A DNA stretch of 42,133 nt from Affinundibacterium baiyunense. Its GTDB lineage: Bacteria; Pseudomonadota; Gammaproteobacteria; Burkholderiales; Burkholderiaceae_D. How positions within the stretch are numbered: position 1 is the first letter of the stretch; every line of letters starts with the position of its first letter. The position numbers and the translations under genes were made by a program. The notes under the pieces were generated by a model. That model did not search any database. It saw nothing but the letters and a program-made list of their open reading frames with translations, and had not been told where the DNA came from. Positions 25,435 through 33,988 of the stretch are shown here, in pieces. Location: positions 1-42,133 of the forward strand of contig NZ_JAGSPM010000017.1 of assembly GCF_018139645.1 (NCBI RefSeq), read 5' to 3'.

Positions 25435-27972
25435 ATGTTGAGCGAATCAGCACATCAAGCAGAACATCGCGTCAATACGAACTTCGGGCGACGTCGCAAA
25501 CAGCGGCAAGCAATTGCGCTACATGAATGGATCATTTTGACGCTGTTTTTATTGATCCTAACGATCGTATTAAGCACGTTCAATGGATTGCAGCGATTGG
25601 ATCAAACCGCTTACGATCTGCTATTGCGCAATCAAAGTACGCCTGCTCGCGACGATATTATTATCGTTGCGATTGATGATTTCAGTTTAGCTGAGTTAGG
25701 TAAATGGCCTTGGCCACGCGCACGTCATGCCGACTTAATTCAAAAATTAAACGCTGCTAAACCTCGTGCTATCGGCGTCGATATCGTATTTGCCGAATCA
25801 GAAACAGCGAGTCCAGACAACCCAAATGGCGATCAACTTCTGGCGCAAGCTTTAACTGCGAGTCAACGCGTTGTATTGCCATTAGTCTCGATCAATGCAG
25901 GTCGTGGATTGCAAGCTGTGCAAGCCACACCAATGCTGGCACAAGCGGCCGCTATGATGGGGCATATTCATATTGAATTAGATGAAGACGGTGTCGCTCG
26001 CAGTGTTTTTCTAAAAGAAGGAACGCAAGGACTTTGGTGGCCACATTTTTCCTTAGCACTGTATGAAATTGGTCAAAAATTTGAGCGCGAAACAAACCTC
26101 AGCGACAACACTAAAAATACGAAGAACGCCAAAGACGCAACATCAATTAAACAGATCAGCCCATCCGATTTACCCGTCAACACACGGCAAACCAATTCCA
26201 GCAACACCACCGCCGGTATTTGGCACCGCAATTTTCAATTGCACATACCTTATTACGGTGGCAGCGGACACTTCACCAGCGTCCCCTATGTCGCCGTGTT
26301 ACGTGGCGAAGTTCCCGCAGAATTTTTCCGCGACAAATACGTATTAATTGGCACCACGGCACAAGGTATGGCCGATGCATTTCCCACTCCAGTTACCACG
26401 AATCAAGGTGTGTTATCTGGGATTGAAATCAATGCGAATATTTTGGCGAGTCTATTAGATGGACGTTCAATTATCAAAGCACAAGCATGGCAAGTGATTT
26501 TGATGAGCGTTTTAGTGATTAGCTTGGCCTTGCTCAGCTTTCTGTTTTTCTCACCAAGAATTGCGTTTTTTACGGTACTCGGTTTGATTCTGGCAACGAT
26601 TTCTGCCAGTGTGATTCTCATCCATTGGGGCTTTTGGTTTCCACCCGCGGTCAGTGTTTTGATGTTGATTATTGCTTATCCACTGTGGAGTTGGCGTCGG
26701 CTAGAAGCGACTATTAGTTTCTTAGGAAAAGAATTTGTTTTACTCGATCAAGAGCCGCATTTGCTGCCAGAATTCAATCCAGATTTGACATTAGCACATG
26801 GCGCCAAAGTGCCAGTACGCCGCGCAATTCAAGATAAATTAGAACGTCATTTCAGCGCTATTCAAGCAGCAGCACGGCGGGTGCGCGATCTACGTCAATT
26901 TGTCACCGATAGCTTAACTAGCTTACCCGATGCAACCATGGTCACCACTACTGACGGCAACGTGGTACTAGCCAATCCAGCGGCGCTGGCATATTTCAAG
27001 AGCATCGGCATGCCGCATGTGATTGATACGCTTGTACCGTATCTTTTCTCAAATATGAGCCACCCACACACCCTCTATACAGGCGAGCGCGAAAGCTTTA
27101 GTTGGTGGCATATCCTCGATTTAAATCAAAGCGATATTTTGATGAAAGGCGTTGAAGTCGTCGATCCCAAAAACCGCGACTTAATTATCAAAAGTGCGCC
27201 CTGCTATTCTGGCCAACACGTTTTGATTGGTTGGATCATTAGCATTCTAGATATCTCAGAAATTCGGCAAGCAGAGCGTCGTCGCGATGAAACTTTACAT
27301 TTCATTTCACACGATATGCGCGCTCCACAAGCTTCAATCTTGGCCTTAATCGAGTTACAAAAAAATCCAAAAACCGCGATCGAACATGAAGAATTTTTAA
27401 GTCGAATCGAAAAAGCATCGAACACAACCTTAGGCCTTGCAGATAATTTTGTCCAACTGGCGCACGCAGAATCCAATGAATATCGATACACCGAACTTGA
27501 TTTCCAAGACCTCTTGCTCGATGCAACTGAAGAGATGTGGACGCTGGCAAAATCCAAACGCATCCGCATCGTCACAGAAATTCCTGATGGTGAATATCCT
27601 GTGCGCGTCGACCGCAGCTTAATGACACGCGTATTGACCAATCTACTCTCGAATGCCATCAAGTACAGCCCTTGCGATACCACCGTGACATGCAGCTTAG
27701 CTTTTGCGTCAGAAAGTCTAAATGACAGCATCGTTTGTAGCATACAAGACCAAGGCTATGGAATCGCGCGCTCGGATCAAAGCCGTCTGTTTCAACGGTT
27801 TCAACGCCTCGGACACGGCAAGGGCGCAGACCAAATCAAGAATGACGGTATCGGGCTTGGTATGGTCTTTGTAAAAACCGTCATCGACCGCCATTTTGCA
27901 CATATCAGTTTTACCAGTGTGCCGGGCGAAGGGACTTGTTTTACGATTACTATTCCTGCAAATAATATTTAA
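25435..27972 (+). CDS. CHASE2-domain sensor histidine kinase
   Basis: An 845-residue inner-membrane kinase. One N-terminal helix (about 30-48, IILTLFLLILTIVLSTF) leads to a periplasmic CHASE2 sensor (about 55-335) with YDLLLRNQSTPARDDIIIVA and GVDIVFAES. Three membrane helices follow (about 350-420), then a PAS-like region (about 490-605), a HisKA domain with phospho-acceptor His626 in FISHDMRAPQAS and a HATPase domain with N box NLLSNAIKYSP, G1 DQGYGIA and G2 GIGLGM. All catalytic residues seem intact. The CHASE2 insert around 215-255 is Asn/Thr/Lys-rich and looks like an unstructured loop. The regulator at 22668 is the likely partner. The ligand is unknown. Confidence 0.92.
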   Translation: MLSESAHQAEHRVNTNFGRRRKQRQAIALHEWIILTLFLLILTIVLSTFNGLQRLDQTAYDLLLRNQSTPARDDIIIVAIDDFSLAELGKWPWPRARHADLIQKLNAAKPRAIGVDIVFAESETASPDNPNGDQLLAQALTASQRVVLPLVSINAGRGLQAVQATPMLAQAAAMMGHIHIELDEDGVARSVFLKEGTQGLWWPHFSLALYEIGQKFERETNLSDNTKNTKNAKDATSIKQISPSDLPVNTRQTNSSNTTAGIWHRNFQLHIPYYGGSGHFTSVPYVAVLRGEVPAEFFRDKYVLIGTTAQGMADAFPTPVTTNQGVLSGIEINANILASLLDGRSIIKAQAWQVILMSVLVISLALLSFLFFSPRIAFFTVLGLILATISASVILIHWGFWFPPAVSVLMLIIAYPLWSWRRLEATISFLGKEFVLLDQEPHLLPEFNPDLTLAHGAKVPVRRAIQDKLERHFSAIQAAARRVRDLRQFVTDSLTSLPDATMVTTTDGNVVLANPAALAYFKSIGMPHVIDTLVPYLFSNMSHPHTLYTGERESFSWWHILDLNQSDILMKGVEVVDPKNRDLIIKSAPCYSGQHVLIGWIISILDISEIRQAERRRDETLHFISHDMRAPQASILALIELQKNPKTAIEHEEFLSRIEKASNTTLGLADNFVQLAHAESNEYRYTELDFQDLLLDATEEMWTLAKSKRIRIVTEIPDGEYPVRVDRSLMTRVLTNLLSNAIKYSPCDTTVTCSLAFASESLNDSIVCSIQDQGYGIARSDQSRLFQRFQRLGHGKGADQIKNDGIGLGMVFVKTVIDRHFAHISFTSVPGEGTCFTITIPANNI

Positions 27973-28009
27973 TTATTAATTGATATTACGCAAGAAGCAT
28001 AAGCCAGCC

Positions 28010-28038
28010 GTGAACTAGTAAGCGAGTCGCGCTATAAT
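28010..28038 (+). promoter_or_regulatory. Sigma-70-type promoter for hemA
   Basis: GTGAAC at 28010-28015 and a perfect TATAAT at 28033-28038 are separated by 17 bases. A transcript would begin near 28045, leaving a leader of about 18 bases before the hemA ATG. The -35 box is weak but the spacing and -10 box are ideal. Confidence 0.68.
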
Positions 28039-28062
28039 GGCGCCCTCACACCAAAGAATCCT

Positions 28063-29337
28063 ATGCAATTACTCGCCGTCGGCCTCAATCACACGACTGC
28101 ACCTGTCTCGCTACGAGAAAAGGTTGCCTTCTCGCCTGAGCAAATTTCTCAGGCGGTGGTTGGCGCGCGCTCATGGTTTGCGCGCAACGGTGCAGCACAT
28201 GCACCTGAGACCGCGGTCTTATCGACTTGCAATCGTACCGAACTGTATGCCGTTGCTGATGTCGATAATCCTATCGATATGACTGCGCATTTCTTGGCCG
28301 ATTTTCACAAGCTGCCTTACGCAGATTTGCGGCATCATCTGTACACGCTACCGCAAGACAATGCAGTGCGTCACGCGTTCCGCGTCGCATCTGGTTTAGA
28401 TTCTATGGTATTGGGCGAGCCACAAATTTTAGGACAGATGAAAGAAGCAGTACGCCAGTCTGATGAGGCAGGTGGGCTTGGTACTTATCTGCATCAACTG
28501 TTCCAACGCACTTTTGCAGTCGCCAAAGAAGTCCGCAGCACGACTGAAATCGGCGCGCACAGTGTGTCGATGGCGGCCGCTGCAGTACGCTTGTCTCAAC
28601 GCATTTTCGACAAAATCGCCGATCAAAAAGTCTTGTTTATCGGCGCAGGTGAAATGATAGAACTATGCGCAACCCACTTTGCTGCGCAGAATCCTAAGAC
28701 CATCACGATTGCGAATCGTACTTTAGAACGTGGCGAAACCCTCGCCAATCGTTTTGGCGGTAAGGCGATTCGCTTAGCCGAATTACCAAATTGCTTGCAT
28801 GAATTCGACATCATTATTTCTTGCACAGCTTCGTCCTTACCTATCATTGGTTTAGGCTTGGTCGAGCGTGCAATCAAAGCGCGTAAGCATCGCCCAATCT
28901 TTATGGTTGATCTCGCGGTACCACGCGATATCGAATCAGAAGTTGCCAAGTTGGATGACGTGTTTTTGTACACAGTCGATGATCTCGCCAGCGTAGTGCA
29001 AAGCGGTTTAGAAAATCGTCACGCCGCAGTAGCGCAAGCCGAAGCGATTATCGAAACCCGCGTGCAATCGTTTATGCATTGGGTCGATGGTCGTCACGTG
29101 GTTCCTGTGATCCAAGATTTACACGAAAGCGGTGAGCAAGTTCGTCAACATGAATTAGAACGCGCCCGCAAAATGCTGGCACGTGGTGACGATATTGAAG
29201 TGGTTTTGGAAGCTCTTTCCAAAGGCATTACTGCAAAATTTTTGCACGGTCCACAACAAGCCTTGCATCAAGCACACGGCGAAGAGCGAGCACATCTGGT
29301 GCGCCTGCTGCCACAATTATTCCGCACTAAGCGTTAG
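28063..29337 (+). CDS. hemA: Glutamyl-tRNA reductase
   Basis: HemA reduces glutamyl-tRNA(Glu) to glutamate-1-semialdehyde with NADPH, the first committed step of C5 tetrapyrrole (heme) synthesis. The catalytic cysteine is Cys56 in [12 protein letters not shown] (Cys50 in E. coli). The substrate-binding [17 protein letters not shown], the NADPH-binding VLFIGAGEM, and the [10 protein letters not shown] segment are all present. A C-terminal dimerisation helix region follows. The length of 424 is normal. It lies 135 bases upstream of prfA, the usual hemA-prfA arrangement. In this organism the heme pathway could matter for the kinase and cobalamin genes only indirectly; no link is implied. Confidence 0.97.
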   Translation: MQLLAVGLNHTTAPVSLREKVAFSPEQISQAVVGARSWFARNGAAHAPETAVLSTCNRTELYAVADVDNPIDMTAHFLADFHKLPYADLRHHLYTLPQDNAVRHAFRVASGLDSMVLGEPQILGQMKEAVRQSDEAGGLGTYLHQLFQRTFAVAKEVRSTTEIGAHSVSMAAAAVRLSQRIFDKIADQKVLFIGAGEMIELCATHFAAQNPKTITIANRTLERGETLANRFGGKAIRLAELPNCLHEFDIIISCTASSLPIIGLGLVERAIKARKHRPIFMVDLAVPRDIESEVAKLDDVFLYTVDDLASVVQSGLENRHAAVAQAEAIIETRVQSFMHWVDGRHVVPVIQDLHESGEQVRQHELERARKMLARGDDIEVVLEALSKGITAKFLHGPQQALHQAHGEERAHLVRLLPQLFRTKR

Positions 29338-29472
29338 CTACCTCCAGCATTCTACGCATGCCTTTGCGCATGCTCTAGCGTCATCACGACGATACTCTCA
29401 ATTCAATTAATTACGGCTCAACGAGATTTAAGGTCTCACGAACGAGCCAAGCAAGCATAAAGAGAAAAAATC

Positions 29473-30552
29473 ATGAAACCATCCATGCTACATAAACTCG
29501 ATCAACTCTCTGAACGTCTAGTTGAAGTTGGTCAATTGCTGGTACAAGAAGGCGTCACCAATGATATGGACGCTTACCGCAAGCTCAATCGTGAACACGC
29601 CGAGCTAGAGCCTTTGGTCGCGCTGTATCACAACTATCAGCAAGCGCAAAGCGACATCGTCGAAGCGCAAGAGATGTTGAATGATCCCGACATGAAAGAA
29701 TTCGCGCAGGAAGAAATCCAAGCAGCGAAAGATCGTATCGAAGCATTGCAACGCGAATTGCAAACCATGTTGCTACCGAGAGATCCTAACGATGAACGCA
29801 ATATTTTGTTAGAGATCCGCGCTGGTACAGGTGGTGATGAAGCGGCCTTATTCGCAGGCGACTTACTGCGCATGTACACCCGCTTCGCCGAACGCAATCG
29901 CTGGCAAATCGAAGTCATGTCGGAATCACCATCAGAACTCGGTGGCTACAAAGAGGTAATCATTCGTATCGCCGGTTTTGGCGCGTACTCCAAACTCAAA
30001 TTTGAATCCGGCGGGCACCGTGTACAACGCGTACCAGCAACAGAAACCCAAGGTAGGATTCATACTTCAGCTTGTACCGTCGCAGTCATGCCAGAAGCGG
30101 ATGAACTGACCGACGTCGTGATCAACAATGCCGATTTGCGTATCGATACTTTCCGCGCATCAGGTGCTGGTGGTCAGCACATCAATAAAACGGATTCGGC
30201 AGTGCGTTTGACGCACATCCCAACCGGCATCGTAGTGGAATGCCAAGATGGTCGTAGTCAACATCAAAACAAAGCACAAGCGATGCGCGTGTTGGCGACT
30301 CGCATCATGGACGGTCAACTGCGCAAAAAACAAGCCGAAGAAGCCGCCACGCGTAAGAGCCTAATCGGCTCAGGTGATCGCAGCGAACGTATCCGCACTT
30401 ACAACTATCCACAAGGTCGCATGACCGATCATCGTATCAATCTGACTTTGTACAAGCTTGATTTCATTATGGACGGTGATTTAACCGAACTGACCAATGC
30501 ACTGGTGGCTGAGCATCAGGCTGAGTTGTTGGCTAGTTTGGGGGATGAATAA
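29473..30552 (+). CDS. prfA: Peptide chain release factor 1
   Basis: RF1 reads UAA and UAG stop codons and triggers release of the finished peptide. The codon-recognition tripeptide PAT appears in [11 protein letters not shown] and the catalytic GGQ at residues 233-235 in [16 protein letters not shown]. The N-terminal coiled domain and the [17 protein letters not shown] signature are present. It has 359 residues, as expected. A prmC (hemK) gene, whose product methylates the GGQ glutamine and which usually follows prfA, is not present here; a short orphan gene takes its place. prmC is presumably elsewhere on the chromosome. Confidence 0.97.
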   Translation: MKPSMLHKLDQLSERLVEVGQLLVQEGVTNDMDAYRKLNREHAELEPLVALYHNYQQAQSDIVEAQEMLNDPDMKEFAQEEIQAAKDRIEALQRELQTMLLPRDPNDERNILLEIRAGTGGDEAALFAGDLLRMYTRFAERNRWQIEVMSESPSELGGYKEVIIRIAGFGAYSKLKFESGGHRVQRVPATETQGRIHTSACTVAVMPEADELTDVVINNADLRIDTFRASGAGGQHINKTDSAVRLTHIPTGIVVECQDGRSQHQNKAQAMRVLATRIMDGQLRKKQAEEAATRKSLIGSGDRSERIRTYNYPQGRMTDHRINLTLYKLDFIMDGDLTELTNALVAEHQAELLASLGDE

Positions 30553-30569
30553 GATATACCAAGGCGACT

Positions 30570-30944
30570 ATGAGCTCAACAGAATCCTTTGCAATACAAG
30601 TATCAGAGGCATTAAAACTTCTGTCGGCTGACGAATGGGCTTTAACCACTTTTCGAGAAAGAGCTGTGGTTGGAATCACACCGCCTGTTGCATTTGAAAC
30701 TATCGTAGATATCTTGAAGGTTGCATCACATCAGAACGATCAATATGCATTCGCAACCTGCTGCTGGCTAGCGATGGATTTTGCGAGAATCAGTGAAACT
30801 ACCCAAGCACCCGATGGTCTAATTGCTGCATTAAACGTGTTACTACCAATTGCGAAAGACAAAGGTTTGGAAAATGAAATTTCCCCCTTGTTATCTTGGT
30901 ATCGCCTTACACTAAACTATGGATCTGAAATTAGTAACAACTAG
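30570..30944 (+). CDS. Hypothetical helical protein downstream of prfA
   Basis: A 124-residue protein that I do not recognise. It starts MSSTESFAIQVSEALKLLSA, 18 bases after prfA, with AAGG as a plausible ribosome-binding site. Hydrophobic periodicity suggests five or so amphipathic helices (for example VAFETIVDILKVA, YAFATCCWLAMDFARI, GLIAALNVLLPIAKD), a small all-alpha soluble protein with a motif-free surface. There is no signal peptide. It resembles the DUF6931-like small helical proteins in general layout, but I cannot confirm this. Codon use looks similar to the neighbours. The close spacing suggests co-transcription with prfA. Confidence 0.6.
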   Translation: MSSTESFAIQVSEALKLLSADEWALTTFRERAVVGITPPVAFETIVDILKVASHQNDQYAFATCCWLAMDFARISETTQAPDGLIAALNVLLPIAKDKGLENEISPLLSWYRLTLNYGSEISNN

Positions 30945-31027
30945 ATCGATGCAAATTAAACATGAGGTAAGGAAACGCAAATACGAACAAGCTCTCATAT
31001 TTGCGCTCTTCTTACAGCTCAGGCAGT

Positions 31028-31849
31028 TCACATCAACACTGGCATTCCCAAAATCTTACGCGCTTCATCCGGAGTCGCCACTGCTCTATCATGTTCACGA
31101 CTGATGCGTGCCACGCGCTCTACTAATTGTGCATTGCTGGTAGCGAGTTCACCTTTGCGGTAATACACGTTATCTTCAAAACCAACACGCACGTGACCAC
31201 CGAGGATGATTGCCATAGTCGCTAGTGGCAATTGCGCAGCACCGATTCCTGCAACGGTCCAACTTGCCTCTGCTGGCAATTGCGAACGCATATACATCAA
31301 GGCTTCTGGCGTACCCGCCATTGCACCAGGAATACCTAGTACGAAATCGACGTGTAATGGCGCGGTGATTAAACCTTTTTTCAACCAGCGATTCACGGTG
31401 GTGATCATGCCGGTGTCGAACACTTCGTATTCGATTTTAACGCCCAAGTCTTTCATCGTCGCTGCGAAAATATCCATGTCGTCGGGATGATTCATAAACA
31501 CGTCGTTACCGAAATTGACTGAGCCCATCGACAGGGTTGCCATCTCTGGTTTGAGCGTGACTGGCGCGAGACGTTCTTGTGCCGTCATACCGACCGCACC
31601 ACCAGTTGAAACCTGTACGATCACATCGCAACGTTCGCGTACTTTGCTAATGATCTGGCGATAGACTTCTTTATCTTGGGTTGGCGTGCCGTCATCGTAA
31701 CGTCCGTGTACGTGAACGATGGAAGCACCAGCTTTGGCGCATTCGAATGCGGCGTCGGCGATTTCGTCTGGGGTGATGGGGAGGTTTGGTTGTTGTTCGC
31801 GGGTGACTTCTGCGCCGGTTAGGGCGGCTGTGATGATGAGTTTTTCCAT
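31028..31849 (-). CDS. kce: 3-keto-5-aminohexanoate cleavage enzyme (BKACE family)
   Basis: Kce condenses 5-amino-3-oxohexanoate with acetyl-CoA and releases acetoacetate and 3-aminobutyryl-CoA, a step of lysine fermentation. The BKACE zinc ligands His46 and His48 are visible in ASIVHVHGRYDDG, and the family segments VQVSTGGAVGMTAQERLAPV, ATLSMGSVNFG and GGHVRVGFEDNVYYRKGELATSNAQLV are present. The length of 273 is normal. AGAGGT precedes the ATG. BKACE members act on many beta-keto acids, but the neighbouring kam, kdd and kal genes make Kce the best call. It is separated from kal by a 747-base gap that carries a large palindromic element, so it may be transcribed separately or attenuated. 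Confidence 0.92.
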   Translation of the reverse strand: MEKLIITAALTGAEVTREQQPNLPITPDEIADAAFECAKAGASIVHVHGRYDDGTPTQDKEVYRQIISKVRERCDVIVQVSTGGAVGMTAQERLAPVTLKPEMATLSMGSVNFGNDVFMNHPDDMDIFAATMKDLGVKIEYEVFDTGMITTVNRWLKKGLITAPLHVDFVLGIPGAMAGTPEALMYMRSQLPAEASWTVAGIGAAQLPLATMAIILGGHVRVGFEDNVYYRKGELATSNAQLVERVARISREHDRAVATPDEARKILGMPVLM

Positions 31850-31876
31850 GGTGTTTACCTCTTGTTATTTGATAAT

Positions 31877-32572
31877 TTGTAGGGCGGGTGCAACCCGCGC
31901 TGTTTTTTTACACTTCGTACTCGCGTTCGCATTTGCTGATCGTTCACTGGTCGGGGGTAGCCCGACAGCTAGTTACCTTTTTTGCTTCGCCAAAAAAGGT
32001 AACCCAAAAAAGGCGACCACGCTGCCACTGCCCTTCGGGTTCCCAATTATGCAAGACAAAAAATGGGAAAGCTTCGAAACTCGCTTCGCTCAAACAACGA
32101 AGCTTTCTTTATCCATTTTCTGTCTTGCACAATTGGCAGTGTCAGAAGTGGATGAAGATCAAAATCAAAAACTAAGTCAAAATCAACAGCAACACCAAAA
32201 CAATCAAGATCGAACATCATTCATTTTTCTCATTGCGGTCGTAGGTCGTTGCATTTGACTTTGCCTTTGACCTACCACCGTTTGCGACGATGCAATTTGT
32301 GCTTCACAGAAAATGGATAAGAAAGTGTCGTTGTTTGAGCGTAGCGAGTTTCGACACTTTCCCATTTTTTGTGACGCACAAATTATGCTGGAGCGTAGCG
32401 TAAGCACCCGAAGGGCGAGTCTACGGTCGCCTTTTTTGGCTTACCTTTTTTGGCGAAGCAAAAAAGGTAAGTGGCCGTCGGGCCACACCCGACCTACTAA
32501 CCGACAAACAACAAAAGACATCAAATCAAGGCTCAAAAAAACAAAGCAACGCGGGTTGCACCCGCCCTACAA
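31877..32572. repeat. 696-bp composite inverted-repeat element between kal and kce
   Basis: Perfect 23-base terminal inverted repeats lie at 31877-31899 and 32550-32572; each is itself a hairpin (GCGGGT-GCA-ACCCGC). Inside are perfect 30-base inverted copies at 31973-32002 and 32441-32470, again each self-complementary (TTACCTTTTTTG ... CAAAAAAGGTAA type). Further inside, each half holds a hairpin with an AAAATGG...CCATTTT outer stem (about 32042-32126 and 32290-32387). Only the centre, about 32130-32290, is not obviously duplicated. No long protein-like frame is present, so the element is non-autonomous, resembling a MITE or a REP-type composite. No target-site duplication was clear. Its position inside the lysine operon could affect transcription of kce. 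Confidence 0.88.
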
Positions 32573-32596
32573 TTCCGAATTGCAAAATAAAAACAA

Positions 32597-33004
32597 TCAG
32601 CGTTTCACTCGCTGAAAATCCGCCGGCACCACACAAGTCCCAGAAGCCTTACAAACAACAACAGGCTCAGCCAACACATCAGCTGCAGAAACCTGTCCAG
32701 CAATCTTCGCAGGAGAAATCACCTTACGCGCTTCAAATTCCATCTTGCGTGAAGTCTTGCCCATAGAAACAATACGACCTGTCGCTTCTATGTAATCGCC
32801 AGCAAACACTGGCGCCATGAACTGCACATTGTCATACGCGACAAACAAGCCTTCATCACCGTCACTACGAATCAATAATTCCGTCGCGACATCGCCAAAC
32901 AAATTCAACATCTTCGCGCCATCGACCAGATCACCTGCATAGTGCGCGTCGTGCGAACCCATACGCAGACGGATTAAACTCGTGTATTTGGATAAATCTT
33001 CCAT
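32597..33004 (-). CDS. kal: 3-aminobutyryl-CoA ammonia-lyase
   Basis: Kal eliminates ammonia from 3-aminobutyryl-CoA to give crotonyl-CoA, the last dedicated step of this lysine pathway. The protein is 135 residues with a hotdog-fold pattern: [37 protein letters not shown], then [26 protein letters not shown], a layout shared with MaoC/thioesterase-type hotdog proteins and with known Kal enzymes. The name depends on the gene cluster as much as on sequence; a generic hotdog thioesterase would be the alternative. It lies between the palindromic element and a REP-type doublet, so it is flanked by repeats on both sides. Confidence 0.88.
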   Translation of the reverse strand: MEDLSKYTSLIRLRMGSHDAHYAGDLVDGAKMLNLFGDVATELLIRSDGDEGLFVAYDNVQFMAPVFAGDYIEATGRIVSMGKTSRKMEFEARKVISPAKIAGQVSAADVLAEPVVVCKASGTCVVPADFQRVKR

Positions 33005-33035
33005 TCATTACCTCTTTCAAATTCTGTTCAGCGCT

Positions 33036-33200
33036 CCCTTCTCCCGCAAGCGGGAGAAGGGTTGGGGATGAGGGTGGTTCAGCGCACACTAACAAAATTT
33101 TCGAAGAACAAAACATTCAACAATTATGGCTATGTTTCAAACACATAATTTCGTTTCTGAATCCCCCTCACCCTAGCCCTCTCCCGCTTGCGGGAGAGGG
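33036..33200. repeat. REP-like hairpin doublet between kamE and kal
   Basis: Two GC-rich hairpin units face each other. The left (33036-33077) is CCCTTCTCCCGC-AA-GCGGGAGAAGGG with tail TTGGGGATGAGGG; the right (33163-33200) is the inverted CCCTCTCCCGC type with tail TTAGGGTGAGGG in reverse complement. About 85 bases of AT-rich sequence lie between. This matches the widespread proteobacterial REP/BIME style, usually mobilised by a RAYT transposase encoded elsewhere. Confidence 0.87.
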
Positions 33201-33213
33201 GACCTAAATTCAC

Positions 33214-33978
33214 TTAAGCAGCGTGACGTTTAATCCACTCATGAATCGCAAAAGAAGCGACGTCTTCTGCGTAAGACTTGGTACCGAAGCCCGCATCGTA
33301 ACCCAACTCCTTCGCTAATTCATGCGAAATACGTGGGCCACCGACCACCAAGATCACTTTATCACGCAAGCCTTCTGCTTCTAACAAATCGGATAATTTC
33401 GTCAAATTATCGAGGTGAATATTTTTTTGTGTCACCACTTGCGACACCAAAATCACGTCGGCTTTTTCTTCAATCGCACGGGCGATCAATTCTTCTGAAT
33501 CGACTTGTGCGCCCATATTGATCGCGCGAACTTCATGATAGCTTTCTAAGCCTTTGTGGCCGTTATAACCCTTCATATTCATGATCGCGTCGATACCGAC
33601 GGTGTGCGCGTCGGTCTCGATACACGCGCCAATGACGACCATACGACGTCCCATTTTTTCCGCGATCAAGGCATTGATCGCGTCTTTATCCAAGGTTTCA
33701 TATTCTGGCTTGACGACTTGGAAGCTCGATAAATCGACTTGATGTTTGCACTGACCATACACGACGTAAAAGCTAAAACCCTTACCCATGTCTTCGCTGT
33801 GGACGACCGCTGGCTCTTCTAAACCCATCAACAGTGCTAAGCGCTTAGCACCTTCTTTTGAAGTTTCATCGAGTGCAACCGGTAAGGTGAAAGAAACTTG
33901 TACGCGACCATCATTCATGGTGTCGCCGTAAGGCTTAACCCATTGTTCTGGTTTTTTGATATCTGCCATTGTTGTCAT
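33214..33978 (-). CDS. kamE: Lysine 5,6-aminomutase beta subunit (cobalamin-binding)
   Basis: KamE is the B12-binding subunit of the adenosylcobalamin/PLP enzyme that moves the terminal amino group of beta-lysine to make 3,5-diaminohexanoate. The cobalamin motif DxHxxG is seen as DAHTVG with the ligand His125. Lys136 in MNMKGYNG lies 11 residues downstream, the same distance as the His133/Lys144 pair of the clostridial enzyme, so it probably forms the PLP imine. The Rossmann domain ends in VVGGPRISHELAKELGYDAGFG. An AAGGAG ribosome-binding site precedes the ATG. It starts 10 bases after the kamD stop. At 254 residues the length fits. Confidence 0.95.
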   Translation of the reverse strand: MTTMADIKKPEQWVKPYGDTMNDGRVQVSFTLPVALDETSKEGAKRLALLMGLEEPAVVHSEDMGKGFSFYVVYGQCKHQVDLSSFQVVKPEYETLDKDAINALIAEKMGRRMVVIGACIETDAHTVGIDAIMNMKGYNGHKGLESYHEVRAINMGAQVDSEELIARAIEEKADVILVSQVVTQKNIHLDNLTKLSDLLEAEGLRDKVILVVGGPRISHELAKELGYDAGFGTKSYAEDVASFAIHEWIKRHAA

Positions 33979-33988
33979 ATTGTTCTCC

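Noticed and set aside
31719..32615. Two open frames (31719-32258 and 32313-32615) running through the palindromic element
   Set aside because: They are produced by the repeat arms and the kce antisense strand, with no plausible protein sequence or ribosome-binding site.
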